Shown here one piece after another: positions 5,587 through 13,052 of a stretch of DNA of 16,611 bases. The stretch's first letter is position 1. Each line of letters starts with the position of its first letter. This DNA is from Candidatus Parcubacteria bacterium. Lineage in GTDB: Bacteria > Patescibacteriota > Minisyncoccia > Minisyncoccales > JAUWXI01. The stretch covers positions 1-16,611 of the forward strand of contig JAUWXI010000006.1 of the NCBI GenBank assembly GCA_030616435.1, read 5' to 3'. Below the pieces are notes generated by a model. That model was not told the origin of the DNA, did no database searches, and saw only the letters and a list, made by a program, of their open reading frames with translations. A program made the translations under genes and the position numbers.

Positions 5587-7970
5587 AATAATAAATCAAT
5601 AATTTTAAATATTGTTTCACTAGAAGAAGTAAAGACAAAGTAATCTTCAATTATTGCCCAACAAATTCCCAACCCTTCTTGAGGGAAAGAGAGATAGTGG
5701 AAACTCACATCCTTGTATTCTGCTGTCTTAAAAGTAGGGGAGGGAGCTTTCTCTTTTTTGCCTAATATCAAAAACAGTTCTTCTGTATCCTCTTCCATTG
5801 TTTCCTCCCAGGATTCCAAGAGAGCAAAGAAACCCTCTTTTTCTTTTATCTTTGCTACAAAACCTAATGAATTTCTTTCCTCCAGAGAATGAAGAAGAAG
5901 GGTGAATTCAGGATCTAGATTTTCAAGAAGTTTTTCTGGGCTTTCTATTTCAAAAACAGCAAAGAAATCTCCTAGGGTCAAAAATTCTTCTTCTGGCATC
6001 TTCTTTATTAAGATTCTTTTTAAGTACCCTTCTTCAAGTTCTTTTTCTAAGACTTCTGAAAGAAGAGAAGGAATTTCTCCAAATTCTGTAATCTCGAACT
6101 CCTCGCTTTCCTCCACTTCAACTAAAGAAGGAGGGGGAACTACAATCTCTTCAGGGATTTCTTCAGGAATTTCTTCGACTCTTTCTTCTGGAATCTCAGG
6201 TTCTTTTACTTTCCTTATCCAGAAGTACCAGTAAAAGAAGGTGCCTGTGAAAACTAAGATAGCTAAAGTTATTAAAATGATACTTGTTCTAATAACAACT
6301 TTCTCTCTTTCTGGAGGCTTTTTGGGAAAGAATTCAAAGGTCTCAATAGGAACTTCCTCAACCTTTTCAGCTATTTCTTCTTTTCCTTCGATTTTTCCCA
6401 GAAACTTTTTTCTTTCTTCCTCTTCTTTTACTTGAAGTTCCTTTAACCTTTCTCTTATCTTCTCTTGTTTTGTTTTTTCTTTTTTAAGCTCAGCAGCTCT
6501 TTTTTCAGCTAACAATCTTGCTCTTTTTTGAGCTAGCTTCAACCTTTCTTCTATTTGCACTTCTTCTATTTCTTTTTTCTTTTCCTCTTCTTCTATTTCC
6601 TCTTCTCTTTTTTCTTCTTCCTTTTTAATTTCCTTTTCTGCTTCTCTCTTTAATCTTTCTTTTTCTTCCTCTTTTTCTTCTGTTTCCTCTGCAACTTCTT
6701 TTAAGAACTCTTCTTTTCTTTCCTTCTTTAATTCTAACTTCCTTCTTTCTCTTTCTTCTTCTTCTCTTCTTCTTTTCAAGCCTTCTTTTAGTCTCTCTTC
6801 TCTTGCTTCTTTTCCTTCAAGACGAATTTCAATCTCCTTTAATTTCTCTTTGATTTCTTCTCCTTTCTCTTCTATTTTGCGATATTTTGAATTAACTTTC
6901 TCAATTAAGTTATCTATTTTCTTTATCTTTTCTTCCCAACTCCATCTTTCTCTCTCTATCTCTTTTCTTTCTTCTTCTATCTCCCACCTTCTCTTTGCCA
7001 GCCTCCTTTTTTCTTCTTTTTCTTCTGTCCTTTTTTCTCTTTCCTCAATTTCTCTTCCCGCTTCCTCAGTCTCTTTTTCTCTCTTTAAAACTTCATTGAG
7101 TTGTGTTGTCAATTTTGCTTTTCTTTGAGAAAGATCGGCTCTTTCTTTTTCCGAGGGCTTCTTTTCTTCTAAGATCTTGGAGAGGTCTTTTCTCAATTTT
7201 AGCTCTTCTTCTCCAAGTTTTATTTCTTCTCTCCTTTGAACGATTTTTTCTAATCTCTCTCTCATTTCTTCTTCGTTTGCCAGAACCTTTTGATATCTTA
7301 AATCAAGTTTATCTATTAATTCTTCTACACTTCCTACTTTTTCTTCCCAGCCCCATTTTTCTTCTTCTACTCCTTTTCTTTCGTCTTCCAATTTCCATCT
7401 TTCTCTTTCTAATTCTCTTCTTTCTTCAGGATCTAGGGCCTTCTTTTCTTTTTCTTCGATTTCTTGCTTTTTTACTTCAATTTCTTGTTCTTTTCTCAAA
7501 ACCTTTTTTAATTTCCTTTCCAGCTGCTCTTTTCTTTTTAATAGTCCATTTCTCTCTTTGTCTAAAGGTTCTTTCCATTCAAGAGTTTTTTTGAGTAATT
7601 CTTCTAATTTTAGATTTTCTTCTTCCAATTGTTTTCTTTCTTCTCTTTCCCTTTCTTCTTTTTCCTTCGCTATTTCAAAAGCCTCTCTTTTTTCCCTTTC
7701 TTCCTCAACTCTTTTTCTTATCTTTAGTTCTTTTTCTAATATCTCCCTTTCTGCTTCTGCTCTTTTTCTTCCTTTAATTTCTCTTTCCCTCCTTCCCTTC
7801 CTTCTTTTTAATTCTTCCTCTCTTCTTTTTTCAACTTCCTTTTCCAGGGTCTTTGCAATTTCTATCTCTCTTGGAGTTAACCCCAAGACTTTTACTCTTT
7901 CTCCTCTTGCCTCTTTTTCTCTTAAGAGGACAATATCTTTTTGCATTGTCCTGATTCTTTTTTCTTCCAT
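5583..7970 (-). CDS. Long coiled-coil single-pass membrane protein, unknown function
   Basis: The 795-aa protein starts four bases after the pnp stop. Residues 30-540 are almost entirely Glu, Lys and Arg, with heptad-like Leu/Ile: a very long predicted coiled coil on the N-terminal (probably cytoplasmic) side. One membrane helix lies at about 559-585 (TSIILITLAILVFTGTFFYW), flanked by lysines and arginines. A proline/glutamate linker (590-615) and a globular C-terminal domain (about 625-795) follow, presumably outside the membrane. Within the coiled coil a 137-residue unit is duplicated in register (separate entry). The opening residues (IRTMQKDIVLLREKEARGE) and the domain order resemble hypothetical proteins I recall from CPR genomes, but I cannot name a family. 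It could link cytoplasmic structures to the envelope. The stop overlaps the DksA-like start (ATGA). Confidence 0.88.
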   Translation of the reverse strand: MEEKRIRTMQKDIVLLREKEARGERVKVLGLTPREIEIAKTLEKEVEKRREEELKRRKGRREREIKGRKRAEAEREILEKELKIRKRVEEEREKREAFEIAKEKEEREREERKQLEEENLKLEELLKKTLEWKEPLDKERNGLLKRKEQLERKLKKVLRKEQEIEVKKQEIEEKEKKALDPEERRELERERWKLEDERKGVEEEKWGWEEKVGSVEELIDKLDLRYQKVLANEEEMRERLEKIVQRREEIKLGEEELKLRKDLSKILEEKKPSEKERADLSQRKAKLTTQLNEVLKREKETEEAGREIEEREKRTEEKEEKRRLAKRRWEIEEERKEIERERWSWEEKIKKIDNLIEKVNSKYRKIEEKGEEIKEKLKEIEIRLEGKEAREERLKEGLKRRREEEERERRKLELKKERKEEFLKEVAEETEEKEEEKERLKREAEKEIKKEEEKREEEIEEEEKKKEIEEVQIEERLKLAQKRARLLAEKRAAELKKEKTKQEKIRERLKELQVKEEEERKKFLGKIEGKEEIAEKVEEVPIETFEFFPKKPPEREKVVIRTSIILITLAILVFTGTFFYWYFWIRKVKEPEIPEERVEEIPEEIPEEIVVPPPSLVEVEESEEFEITEFGEIPSLLSEVLEKELEEGYLKRILIKKMPEEEFLTLGDFFAVFEIESPEKLLENLDPEFTLLLHSLEERNSLGFVAKIKEKEGFFALLESWEETMEEDTEELFLILGKKEKAPSPTFKTAEYKDVSFHYLSFPQEGLGICWAIIEDYFVFTSSSETIFKIIDLLL
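6777..7598 (-). repeat. In-register 137-residue tandem duplication inside the coiled coil
   Basis: Residues about 125-261 and 262-398 of the long coiled-coil protein align with a constant 137-residue offset. Matching landmarks are P135/P272, W192/W329, W206 with W208/W343 with W345, and Y226/Y363, within KTLEWKEPLDKER versus KILEEKKPSEKER and RYQK versus KYRK. Conservation of rare Trp, Tyr and Pro in an otherwise Glu/Lys/Arg sequence argues for an internal gene duplication, not chance low complexity. Confidence 0.85.
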
Positions 7971-7974
7971 AGTT

Positions 7975-10056
7975 TTATCTCTTTAGAGAAAGATTTACTC
8001 TTCCTTGTTTATCGATTTCTTTCACCTGAACCAAGATTGTATCTCCTCTTTTAATCTCTTTTCTTCCAAAAGATTTTTTGGGTAAGAACCCTGCGAATCC
8101 TGCCTCTGCTTTAACAATAGCTCCAGAAAAAAACACTTTCTGTACTTCTCCCCGGAAACTATCTCCTACCTTTACCTCTCTTGTAATGTTTTTTATCTTG
8201 GCAATTGCCTTTTTTGCTGCATCTTCGGTCTCTGCGGTAACAAAGATAAGGCCTGAATCTTGGATGTCAATTGTTGCCGCTGTTTCCTCTGCTATCTGAT
8301 TTATTGTCCGGCCTTTTGTCCCTATTATCAATCCTATTTTTTCAGGGTCAATTTGAATGCTCAAAATCTTTGGGGCAAAAGGAGAAAGCTGGATTCGAGG
8401 CTTAGGTAAAACTTTCTCTACTAAGTCCAGGATTTCTAATCTGGCTTTCTTCCCTCTGGACAAAGCCTCTTTTAAAATTTCTTTGTTGATTCCCTTTGTC
8501 TTCATGTCCACTTGAAGGGCAGTTATTCCCTTCCTGGTTCCTGCAACCTTTAAATCCATGTGTCCGTGAAAATCCTCTGGTCCCTGAATATCAGTTAATA
8601 ATTTGTAGTCATTCTCACCCATCACTAAACCTATAGCAATTCCGGCAGCTGCTCTTTTTATAGGAACCCCGGCATCCATTAAAGAAAGAGAAGAGGAACA
8701 AACAGCAGCCATTGAGGTTGAGCCACTTGAAGAAAGCATTTCAGAAACAATTCTTATAGTATAAGGGAAATTATCAAAGTCAGGGATTAAAGGAAGTAGG
8801 GCTTTTTCCACTAACATTCCATGACCTATTTCTCTTCTTGAGGGTGCTCTCAGGGGCTTTATTTCCCCTACTGAATAAGGAGGGAAATTATAGTGATGCA
8901 AAAATCGCTTTTTTCCTCTAATTTCCATTCCTTCTATTAATTGCCTATCTGAAGGTCCTCCTAGAGTTAGAATTGAGAGACTCTTTGTTAGTCCTCTACA
9001 AAAGAGACCTGAGCCATGAGCTCTGGGAATTAATCCTGCCTCAGCGGAAATTTCTCTTATCTCGTCTAATTTTCTTCCATCGACCCTTCTTTCCTCTTTT
9101 AAAACTTTTTCATGAATTAATTTTTTGACCTCTTCTTCAAAGAGATCTTTGGTAATTCCCCTTTTTTCAGGATGTTTTTCTTCAATAAAATCAAGGAGTT
9201 CTCTCTTTAAGGTGTTTAACTTTTTGGCTTTTTCAAGTCCTTTCTCTTTTGAGATTTTCCCCTTGTTTTCAAAAAGAACCTTTTCTATTTTATTTCCTAA
9301 AAACTTTTTAATTTCTTTTTCTAATTTAGGTTCTGCGGTCTTTTCAATTAAAACCTTTTCCTTTCCTATTTCTTTTTGAATTTTTTCTTGAAATTCTATT
9401 AATCTCTTTATTTCATTTTTAGCAAAGTCAAATGCCTTTAAAAGTAATTCTTCTTCCACTTCTTCTCCTTCTCCCTCAATCATATTTACTAAAACCTCAT
9501 TTCCTTCTTTTGGGCCGGCAAAGATGATATCAAGCAAACTTTCCTCTCTTATCCCATAAGTTGGATTTAATATCAATTTTCCATCTTTTATTCCCAGCCT
9601 TGCTGCTGCTATTGGTCCTTGCCAGGGAATATCAGAGATTGTTAGGGCTAAAGAGGCAGCTATTAGACCTAAAATATCAGGATCGTTTTCTCCATCCCAG
9701 GAAAGACAGGTGATAATAACCTGAATTTCTCTTTTTAAATTCTCCTCAAAGCGAGGTCTTATAGCTCTATCGATCAATCTTGCTGTTACGGTGGCATTGT
9801 CTGAGGGTTTTCCTTCCCTCTTAATATATCGGGAGCCCAAGATTTTTCCTGCAGCATAGTATCTCTCTTCAAAATTAACTGTTAGAGGGAAAAATCCCAA
9901 CTCTGGTCTTTCTGCTTCTGACATTACACAAGTAGCTAAGACTTGAGTGTCCCCATATTTTACTAGAACCTCACCATTCGCTCTTTCTGCTAAGTTTCTA
10001 ATTTCAAACTTTAGCTCCCTTCCTCCAATTTCCATTTTAAAACTTTGATTTTTCAT
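7975..10056 (-). CDS. pnp: Polyribonucleotide nucleotidyltransferase (PNPase)
   Basis: PNPase degrades RNA 3' to 5' with phosphate and can add tails in reverse; it works as a trimeric ring. The 693-aa product has the complete layout: first RNase PH domain (about 1-145, with KREGKPSDNATVTARLIDRA at 79-98), helical linker (about 200-310), second RNase PH domain (about 320-545) with the active-site stretch IQGPEDFHGHMDLKVAGTRK (490-509; D495, D501, K503 equivalent to E. coli catalytic residues), KH domain (GTKG at 579-582) and a C-terminal S1 domain (about 630-692). Length is typical. The ATG overlaps the NYN stop (ATGA), and rpsO lies two genes upstream, an rpsO-pnp linkage common in bacteria. 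In E. coli pnp is autoregulated through its leader; here it lacks its own leader. Confidence 0.98.
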   Translation of the reverse strand: MKNQSFKMEIGGRELKFEIRNLAERANGEVLVKYGDTQVLATCVMSEAERPELGFFPLTVNFEERYYAAGKILGSRYIKREGKPSDNATVTARLIDRAIRPRFEENLKREIQVIITCLSWDGENDPDILGLIAASLALTISDIPWQGPIAAARLGIKDGKLILNPTYGIREESLLDIIFAGPKEGNEVLVNMIEGEGEEVEEELLLKAFDFAKNEIKRLIEFQEKIQKEIGKEKVLIEKTAEPKLEKEIKKFLGNKIEKVLFENKGKISKEKGLEKAKKLNTLKRELLDFIEEKHPEKRGITKDLFEEEVKKLIHEKVLKEERRVDGRKLDEIREISAEAGLIPRAHGSGLFCRGLTKSLSILTLGGPSDRQLIEGMEIRGKKRFLHHYNFPPYSVGEIKPLRAPSRREIGHGMLVEKALLPLIPDFDNFPYTIRIVSEMLSSSGSTSMAAVCSSSLSLMDAGVPIKRAAAGIAIGLVMGENDYKLLTDIQGPEDFHGHMDLKVAGTRKGITALQVDMKTKGINKEILKEALSRGKKARLEILDLVEKVLPKPRIQLSPFAPKILSIQIDPEKIGLIIGTKGRTINQIAEETAATIDIQDSGLIFVTAETEDAAKKAIAKIKNITREVKVGDSFRGEVQKVFFSGAIVKAEAGFAGFLPKKSFGRKEIKRGDTILVQVKEIDKQGRVNLSLKR

Positions 10057-10559
10057 TTTTTTAACAAATATTTTTTTGGATCTTCTTCCAAATCTAAAAA
10101 ATCGTCAGCCCTTTCTATTAATTTTCCTGAGGTTGACCTTCCAAAGGCAACAATTTCAATTCTGGCAGGTTTTGCATTCTTTATATAATCTACTAGATAA
10201 ATAAAATCTCCGTCTCCAGTCACTAAAACTATTGTATCTAAAAAATCGCTGAGCTTTATGGCATCAACGCTTATACCAACATCCCAATCTGCCTTTTTTA
10301 AACCACCTGGAAAGACCTGAAGGTCCTTGATTTTGAGGTCAATCCCCATTCCCTTTAATGCTTCAAAAAAACCTTTTTCTTCTTTGCTTTCTGTTCTTAT
10401 TACATAGGCAATGGCTCTTATTAGTTTCCTTCCTCCTACTGCTGCTTTCAAGACATTGTTAAAATCTACCTTTTTTCTGTAAAGGTTTTTGGCCGAATGA
10501 TACATATTCTGGACATCTATTAAGACAGCCACCCTTTGTTCTTTGTGTTTAATTTGCAT
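10053..10559 (-). CDS. NYN domain (LabA/DUF88-type) predicted ribonuclease
   Basis: The 168-aa protein is essentially one NYN domain, a PIN-like Mg-dependent nuclease fold. Acidic residues expected at the active site are present: D15 with N18 in LIDVQNMY, D91 and D93 in KADWDVGI, and D116/D118 in VTGDGDF. Family members act on RNA in several systems, but individual substrates are mostly unknown. The gene overlaps the rpsO stop by one base (TAATG) and the pnp start by four (ATGA), with AAGGG before its ATG, so it is translated in step with both. Placement between a ribosomal protein and the main 3' exonuclease suggests it works in RNA processing or decay, perhaps making ends for PNPase; that is inference. 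Domain assignment is strong. Confidence 0.92.
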   Translation of the reverse strand: MQIKHKEQRVAVLIDVQNMYHSAKNLYRKKVDFNNVLKAAVGGRKLIRAIAYVIRTESKEEKGFFEALKGMGIDLKIKDLQVFPGGLKKADWDVGISVDAIKLSDFLDTIVLVTGDGDFIYLVDYIKNAKPARIEIVAFGRSTSGKLIERADDFLDLEEDPKKYLLKK

Positions 10560-10834
10560 TAGCCCTTAAGTTTTAATTTCTTTACAATATTATTGTATCT
10601 TTTTTCATCTTCGCCTTTCAAATAGTTTAAAAGCTTTTTTCTCTTTGCTATCATTTGTAAGAGCCCTCTTTTTGAATGAAGGTCTTTTTGATGTGTTTTC
10701 AAATGCCCAATTAACCCTTTTATTTCTTCTGTCAAAAGGGCAATTTGAACCTCAGAGGATCCTGTGTCATTTTTGTGAAGCTTATACTTTTTGATTATTT
10801 CTAATTTTTCTTCAGGAGTTAACATCCTCTTCAT
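10559..10834 (-). CDS. rpsO: 30S ribosomal protein S15
   Basis: S15 is a primary 16S rRNA-binding protein of the 30S platform. The product (91 aa from ATG 10834) contains the signature [17 protein letters not shown] and the later [20 protein letters not shown] block, ending at normal family length. A longer TTG start at 10852 would add six residues (MPFCFK) not typical of S15; ATG 10825 would give 88 aa and is also possible, but AAGAGG would then touch the start codon. There is no clear Shine-Dalgarno before ATG 10834. It is the first gene of the rpsO-NYN-pnp operon. The promoter was not confidently located; it should lie in the AT-rich interval up to or inside the end of the GTPase gene. An inverted repeat upstream may be regulatory. 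Confidence 0.97.
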   Translation of the reverse strand: MKRMLTPEEKLEIIKKYKLHKNDTGSSEVQIALLTEEIKGLIGHLKTHQKDLHSKRGLLQMIAKRKKLLNYLKGEDEKRYNNIVKKLKLKG

Positions 10835-10866
10835 TTTAAAACAAAAAGGCAAAAAAGTAAATGTGC

Positions 10867-10889
10867 CTATTGATATCCGATTTCAATAG
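10867..10889. promoter_or_regulatory. Inverted repeat in the rpsO leader region
   Basis: CTATTGA (10867-10873) and TCAATAG (10883-10889) form a perfect 7-bp inverted repeat around a 9-nt loop, 33-55 nt upstream of the rpsO ATG. On the minus strand no U-run follows, so it is not a terminator there. It could be part of an S15 autoregulatory leader or an operator. The arms are short, so chance remains possible. Confidence 0.35.
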
Positions 10890-10904
10890 ATTTTTTGATT
10901 TTGG

Positions 10905-12005
10905 TCAAACAGTTTTGACAAAAAAGACCACATCTTTGTCTGAAAGCTGGTGTTTAAGACCTACTAATTGATTAGGATACTTTACTGAGGGCCCTTGAAT
11001 TTTAGCTCCCTTGATCTCTTCGGCTAGTTCTTCAGAGATCTTTTTTGCTGCTTCCAACACAGTAGTTCCCTTTTTACAGATTAAGGGCCTTTTTTCAGGT
11101 TTAGCTTTTCGGCTTTTTCGAAGATAAATTCTAATAAGATTTAATTTTGAAAAAATTTCCTCTTTTAATTTTTTGAGCCCTAAATTCTCTTTGGCAGAGA
11201 TGGTAATGACAGGGCTTTTTATCTTGTTTAAAATATCTTTTAGCTCTTTTTTTGACACCAAATCAATTTTAGACAAAACTTTCAATCTAGGAACATAAAC
11301 CCTGTTTCCTAAAAAGACATCAATTAATCGGTCTTGATTAATATCCTCTTTAAAGACTATATCAGCATTCAAAATTCCAAATTCACGGGCTAAAGATTTC
11401 ACAACTTCAGTAGAAATCGATTCAAGTTTCTTTCCTGAAATTTGGATTCCTCCTCTTCCTTTTTTCTCAATGAAAACTTGAGGCCTCTTTTCATTTATTC
11501 TTACTCCTGCTAAAAGGAGTTCTTTCTCTATTAGTTCAAAGTCTGCAGGTTCTTCTACTGAGGCTAAGACCAATAACAAATCAGCTATCCTGACTATAGA
11601 CAGGACTTGTTTTCCTTTCCCTTTCCCCTTAGTAGCTCCACCAATTAATCCTGGGATATCTAAAAGCTGAATTTTGGCTCCTTTGTAATCTAACATTCCA
11701 GGAATGACTTCTAAGGTAGTAAAAGGATAAGGGGCAACCTTTGATTTAGCTCTGGTTAATTTATTCAGCAAAGTGGATTTTCCAACAGAAGGTAATCCCA
11801 CTAAAACCAAGGTTGCATCTCCTTCTTTTCTAATAGCAAAACCTTCCCTTCCTTTTTTCTTGACTCCTTTTTCTAATTGTAACCTTAGTTTTGCTAATTT
11901 TGCCTTTAATTTCCCAATATGGTGCTCTGTGCCTTTGTGATAAGGGGTTTCTTTAATTTCTTTCTCAATTTTCTCTATGCTTTCTTGAATTTTTTCAATA
12001 TTCAT
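10905..12005 (-). CDS. DRG-family (Obg-HflX superfamily) GTPase with TGS domain
   Basis: From ATG 12005 the product is 366 aa, the length typical of archaeal and eukaryotic DRG/Rbg GTPases. It has the DRG N-terminal helical motif (EKEIKETPYHKGTEHHIGKL, then KAKLAKLR; 14-40), the G domain with P-loop GLPSVGKS (70-77), switch PFTT (94-97), G3 DIPG (116-119), G4-like SKID (245-248, Ser in place of the usual Asn) and SAK (270-272), and a C-terminal TGS domain (about 302-366). DRG proteins associate with ribosomes and ease stalled translation; a similar role is inferred. A start at 12233 would add 76 hydrophobic residues that overlap the divergent 67-aa gene and do not match the family, so it was rejected. 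Bacterial Obg itself differs: it has an N-terminal glycine-rich Obg fold, absent here. Confidence 0.92.
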   Translation of the reverse strand: MNIEKIQESIEKIEKEIKETPYHKGTEHHIGKLKAKLAKLRLQLEKGVKKKGREGFAIRKEGDATLVLVGLPSVGKSTLLNKLTRAKSKVAPYPFTTLEVIPGMLDYKGAKIQLLDIPGLIGGATKGKGKGKQVLSIVRIADLLLVLASVEEPADFELIEKELLLAGVRINEKRPQVFIEKKGRGGIQISGKKLESISTEVVKSLAREFGILNADIVFKEDINQDRLIDVFLGNRVYVPRLKVLSKIDLVSKKELKDILNKIKSPVITISAKENLGLKKLKEEIFSKLNLIRIYLRKSRKAKPEKRPLICKKGTTVLEAAKKISEELAEEIKGAKIQGPSVKYPNQLVGLKHQLSDKDVVFFVKTV

Positions 12006-12022
12006 TTTTCTTATGATATACT
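11994..12022 (+). promoter_or_regulatory. Candidate extended -10 promoter for the 67-aa gene and yjbQ
   Basis: TATACT (12017-12022) is preceded directly by TGA, an extended -10, with a weak -35 TTCAAT (11994-11999) at 17 bp. The predicted start is near 12029, about 68 nt before the ATG at 12097. It overlaps the first codons of the divergent GTPase gene. Confidence 0.45.
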
Positions 12023-12096
12023 TCGTTTGAAAATAAAGAAAGTGAAAATTACCAAACTTTAAAGGTCTCAATTTCACTAAGAGAACAAAAAAGAAT

Positions 12097-12300
12097 ATGG
12101 TTTTACCAACAAGAAGGAGGTTTGAAATAAGAAAGAAGCAAAAGAGGAAAAGGAAATTGGAAAAATTAAGAGAGCTTTTTGCAAAAACAAAGAGTAAGAA
12201 AGAGAAAGAAAAGATTTTAGAACAGGTTTCCAAAATAACCCCTTATCTTACAGAGAAGGAGTTTTTAACTTCTTTAAAAGAGAAAAAAGAAAATTCATGA
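12097..12300 (+). CDS. Small basic protein coupled to YjbQ, unknown function
   Basis: The 67-aa protein is very rich in Lys and Arg in its first half (RRRFEIRKKQKRKRKLEKLR), followed by a helical stretch with KSKKEKEKILEQVSKITPYL. I recall similar small basic proteins in CPR genomes, with the same lysine/arginine head and a short conserved end (ITPYLTEKEFL), but cannot name a family securely. The charge suggests binding to RNA, DNA or the ribosome (inference). Its stop overlaps the YjbQ start (ATGA), which supports it being a real gene in a two-gene operon. The ribosome site is weak (AAGAGA about 12 nt upstream). Confidence 0.7.
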   Translation: MVLPTRRRFEIRKKQKRKRKLEKLRELFAKTKSKKEKEKILEQVSKITPYLTEKEFLTSLKEKKENS

Positions 12301-12710
12301 AAATATTTTTTGAAAAGATTGAAATTGAGAGTTCAAAAAGATTCGATTTTATAAAATTGGACTCTCAAGTTGAAAAGATAATTAAAGAAAGTGGTGTCAA
12401 AGAAGGCACAGTTTTTTTGTTTTGCCCTCATACTACGGCGGCTTTAGTTTGCAATGAAGCAGACTCTACAATCCACCGAGACTTTGAAAAGGTTTTCAAT
12501 AAATTGATTCCTGAAGATTTAGCATTTGAACATATTATGGAAGGTGTAGCAAATGCCAGGGCTCATCAGTTAGCTATGATTTTGGGAAATACAATTTTAG
12601 CTCCAATAAAAAAAGGAAAGTTGAGTTTAGGAACCTGGCAGAGCTTATTCTTTGTTGAATTACTGGAGCCTCGAAAAAGAAAAGTAAAAGTTTTGATTTT
12701 TGGCGATTAA
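12297..12710 (+). CDS. yjbQ: YjbQ/UPF0047 family protein
   Basis: The 137-aa product covers the whole YjbQ fold. Visible family motifs are CPHTTAAL with NE (43-54), H79 in FEHI, NARAH (86-90), GKLSLGTWQ (107-115) and the closing EPRKRKV (124-130); the conserved histidines H45, H79 and H90 are in place. The family is annotated as having thiamine phosphate synthase-like side activity, and E. coli YjbQ can replace ThiE weakly, but the physiological substrate is not settled. No other thiamine genes are nearby. It overlaps the preceding 67-aa gene by four bases and is followed by a strong terminator, so it ends a short operon. Family is certain, function not. Confidence 0.95.
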   Translation: MKIFFEKIEIESSKRFDFIKLDSQVEKIIKESGVKEGTVFLFCPHTTAALVCNEADSTIHRDFEKVFNKLIPEDLAFEHIMEGVANARAHQLAMILGNTILAPIKKGKLSLGTWQSLFFVELLEPRKRKVKVLIFGD

Positions 12711-12721
12711 ATTTTCAATTT

Positions 12722-12747
12722 AAAAGCGGTTTTTAACCGCTTTTTTT
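12722..12747 (+). terminator. Intrinsic terminator of the yjbQ operon
   Basis: A 10-bp perfect stem AAAAGCGGTT/AACCGCTTTT has a TTT loop and runs into a seven-base T tract. It begins 11 nt after the yjbQ stop and separates it from the convergent tRNA-Lys gene. Confidence 0.93.
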
Positions 12748-12765
12748 CTATAAACTAAAAATCAG

Positions 12766-12838
12766 TGCCCCCACCAGGGATCGAACCTGGACTCTGCCGG
12801 TTAAGAGCCGGAAGCTTTTCCAATTAAGCTATGGGGGC
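12766..12838 (-). tRNA. tRNA-Lys (anticodon CTT)
   Basis: The 73-nt minus-strand sequence folds into a full cloverleaf. It has a 7-bp acceptor stem (GCCCCCA/TGGGGGC), D-arm GCTT/AAGC, anticodon loop CTCTTAA with anticodon CTT at 12805-12803, a 5-nt variable loop, T-arm CCAGG-TTCGATC-CCTGG and discriminator A. The outermost anticodon-stem pair (T27-C43) is mismatched. CCA is not encoded (AC then T follows). The 5' end starts directly after the stop codon of a pilin gene fragment. A second, decayed copy lies at 14941-15010. Confidence 0.95.
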
Positions 12839-12916
12839 CTATTGAGCTAACTGAATTGGGCAATTGATCTTGGCCCATTTATCTGGTCCGGTAAATTGAA
12901 AAGCAAATCCTAAAAA
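12839..12916 (-). pseudogene. 3' fragment of a second VirB2/TrbC-like pilin gene
   Basis: On the minus strand 25 codons ending in TAG (12841-12839) read FLGFAFQFTGPDKWAKINCP then IQLAQ. This aligns with the C-terminus of the intact pilin (FLGVADWALGFTGPGKWSQI then DCPIELPK), sharing FTGP, KW and CPI. Upstream the frame reaches a stop within about ten codons and similarity is lost, so the rest of the gene has been deleted or degraded. The stop codon abuts the first base of tRNA-Lys. It is most likely a remnant of a duplicated pilin-tRNA-Lys unit and is not expected to be expressed. Confidence 0.8.
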
Positions 12917-12955
12917 ATAACTTTTATTTAAATAGTTTATTTAGTCCCTATATTG

Positions 12956-12961
12956 ATTATA
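12956..12961 (-). promoter_or_regulatory. Candidate -10 element for tRNA-Lys
   Basis: A perfect TATAAT on the minus strand lies between the terminator at 12980-13007 and tRNA-Lys, where a promoter is needed. No good -35 is seen at 16-18 bp, so it is tentative. Confidence 0.4.
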
Positions 12962-12969
12962 TTTTATCT

Positions 12970-13007
12970 TTTAAAAAAGAAAAGAGCAAAGATATCTTTG
13001 CTCTTTT
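12970..13007 (-). terminator. Palindromic terminator of the VWA-J-domain operon
   Basis: A perfect 28-bp palindrome (12980-13007; each arm AAAAGAGCAAAGAT or its complement) is followed on the minus strand by a T-rich tail (CTTTTTT). It begins 45 nt after the stop of the J-domain gene. The plus side has TTTTGCTT, so weak bidirectional action is possible. Confidence 0.85.
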
Positions 13008-13052
13008 GCTTAAACAGAATTTTTAGTTTTTACCTCTTTTCTTCAACTTTTC

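Noticed and set aside
6400..7900. Tandem DNA repeat or CRISPR-like array
   Set aside because: The periodic look comes from AAG/GAA codons of a coiled coil; there are no regular repeats with unique spacers.
5902..7986. Several plus-strand frames rich in Ser, Leu and Phe
   Set aside because: They are antisense images of the Glu/Lys/Arg coiled-coil gene (GAA/AAG read as TTC/CTT) with no ribosome sites or domains.
5583..10056. Recoding of TGA as Gly (code 25, as in Gracilibacteria)
   Set aside because: TGA ends several genes at family-typical lengths in ATGA overlaps, so it acts as a stop.
12006..12233. 76-residue N-terminal extension of the DRG GTPase
   Set aside because: It is hydrophobic, overlaps the divergent 67-aa gene and its promoter, and DRG proteins begin at the equivalent of ATG 12005.
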